A stretch of 64,000 nt of DNA from the NCBI RefSeq assembly GCF_023278185.1, contig NZ_CP066356.1, positions 6,874,001-6,938,000 of the forward strand, given 5' to 3'. Made by a program: the position numbers and the translations under genes. Position 1 is the first letter of the stretch. Each line of letters opens with the position of its first letter. Below are positions 63,356 through 64,000 of this stretch, piece after piece. The stretch is from Bradyrhizobium elkanii USDA 76. GTDB lineage: Bacteria; Pseudomonadota; Alphaproteobacteria; Rhizobiales; Xanthobacteraceae. The notes under the pieces were generated by a model. It saw nothing but the letters and a program-made list of their open reading frames with translations, was not told the DNA's origin and did no database searches.

Positions 63356-63540
63356 CTAGCCGGCTCGAACGGGCGGCTCACCGCAAGCAAGCACAGTCAA
63401 GCGCCTCCGCGTCCTGCCGCCAACACGAAACGCGCCGAGGCAAGCGAAGGCAGCCCGGCAAGCAATGCGATCTGGGGCAGGCAAAACATCTGCCTCTCGA
63501 TGGCCATCTTCCGTTGGACGGTTTCGAATTCCGAGCATGA
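63356..63540 (-). pseudogene. Degenerate copy of the 143-aa membrane protein gene (3' part)
   Basis: The minus-strand frame ends RAAFACLGAFRVGG-RTRRRLTVLACGEPPVRAG, closely matching REAFAYLGALCVGG-TTWTRLTVLARGDPSLRAG at the end of the gene at 50205. DNA identity continues around the stop (TAGCCGGCTCGAA in both). The rest of the gene is not recognisable. It indicates an earlier duplication of part of the element. Confidence 0.65.
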
Positions 63541-63953
63541 GCAGCTCGCCATTGCCCAGACCAACGAAAATCCACGTTGCCAGAGAAATTAGGCCTATTA
63601 GCCAGCGCGCTAAAAGACGCTTTCGTCAAGCCCCTTGAGCGACAGGCCCAGACCTGCACGATCCCGGAAGAGCAGCCTGATACCACATAAAAAACGGCCC
63701 CGGGAACGGCGGACTGATAGTCAAACTGCAGAAATCGCTTGAACCTCACGCCACGTCAGGGCGTAGCCTGGAAACCGTCAGCAGATCCTGAAGACGCGAA
63801 GCATCGGATCGGGACGTCACACAACCAAATGACAGAGCTGGTTCGGCGTCATCGTGAGTATTGCGCCGTTGTACCCCTCAACGCGAAGCGAACGGCGCAG
63901 CCGCATTAAGCCAAAATCGCTACCTCGCAAGCAATTCGATCCAGGAGACATGG

Positions 63954-64000
63954 ATGAAATTAGCGAAGACCTCTGTAATCGCATGCGGCATTTCGGCTTT
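63954..64000 (+). CDS. Start of a probable secreted protein, cut by window edge
   Basis: ATG at 63954 follows CAGGAGACATGG, a good ribosome site, and reads MKLAKTSVIACGISA, a probable signal peptide, to the end of the window. An ATG three bases earlier in another frame is less likely. Nothing can be said about function. The interval 62756-63953 otherwise holds the two relics above, and a weak plus-strand similarity near 62950 (PVFGQIK) to transposase C-termini. Confidence 0.4.
   Translation, partial: MKLAKTSVIACGISA

Overview
The window reads as chromosome of a Bradyrhizobium-like soil or nodule alphaproteobacterium, up to the left junction of a large integrative conjugative element (ICE) that carries symbiosis-type cargo. 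Pointers are high GC, the long form of isocitrate lyase next to its dedicated XRE-type regulator, a Bradyrhizobium-style dispersed palindrome, a TonB receptor/PepSY iron locus, and type III effector genes, one behind a tts box. Species assignment is inference.

Bases 1-23588 are chromosomal backbone. A branched-chain-amino-acid-type ABC transporter (LivH end, LivM, binding protein) converges on a six-gene minus-strand operon (8667 to 3225): Rieske dioxygenase alpha and beta, enoyl-CoA hydratase, SDR dehydrogenase, HSL-type hydrolase and acyl-CoA dehydrogenase. This looks like import and degradation of an aromatic or cyclic acid, with a TetR-like operator in front of the operon. Next come an iron locus (TonB receptor, PepSY membrane protein, an Irr-box-like site), a DUF4269 nucleotidyltransferase, isocitrate lyase divergent from its regulator with a perfect palindrome between them, serA, two small secreted proteins, an AraC regulator and a cytochrome-PQQ (polyvinyl-alcohol-dehydrogenase-like) enzyme.

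At 23538-23588 lies the 3' part of a tRNA-Pro(CGG) whose 5' part is absent. This is the expected scar of an element integrated in the tRNA 3' end. From here to the window end the content is ICE: HAD and TauD/TfdA cargo, then a Trb/Tra conjugation and maintenance backbone, nearly all on the minus strand. In transcription order from the right this is DUF736, DUF932, ParB, strawberry-notch helicase/methyltransferase, Toprim primase-like protein, DUF2493, small membrane protein, HTH protein, (repA/parA scar), DUF2840, TraF peptidase, lytic transglycosylase, relaxase, TraG, CopG, TrbB-C-D-E-J-K, TrbL and TrbI remnants, DUF2274.

The transfer machinery is damaged. trbE is split by an IS21-family element with an 8-bp target duplication. 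A deletion has joined the start of trbL to the end of trbI, removing trbF and trbG. repA/parA are reduced to a 60-codon scar. An MFS gene bracketed by 17-bp direct repeats sits between copG and trbB. Two type III effector genes, a NopM-type LRR/NEL ubiquitin ligase and an unrecognised repeat-containing protein behind a tts box, occupy the backbone between the HTH gene and the DUF2493 module. IS66, IS630, Fic and DUF736 relics surround them. The picture is a conjugative element being eroded into a resident genomic island while it accumulates host-interaction genes.
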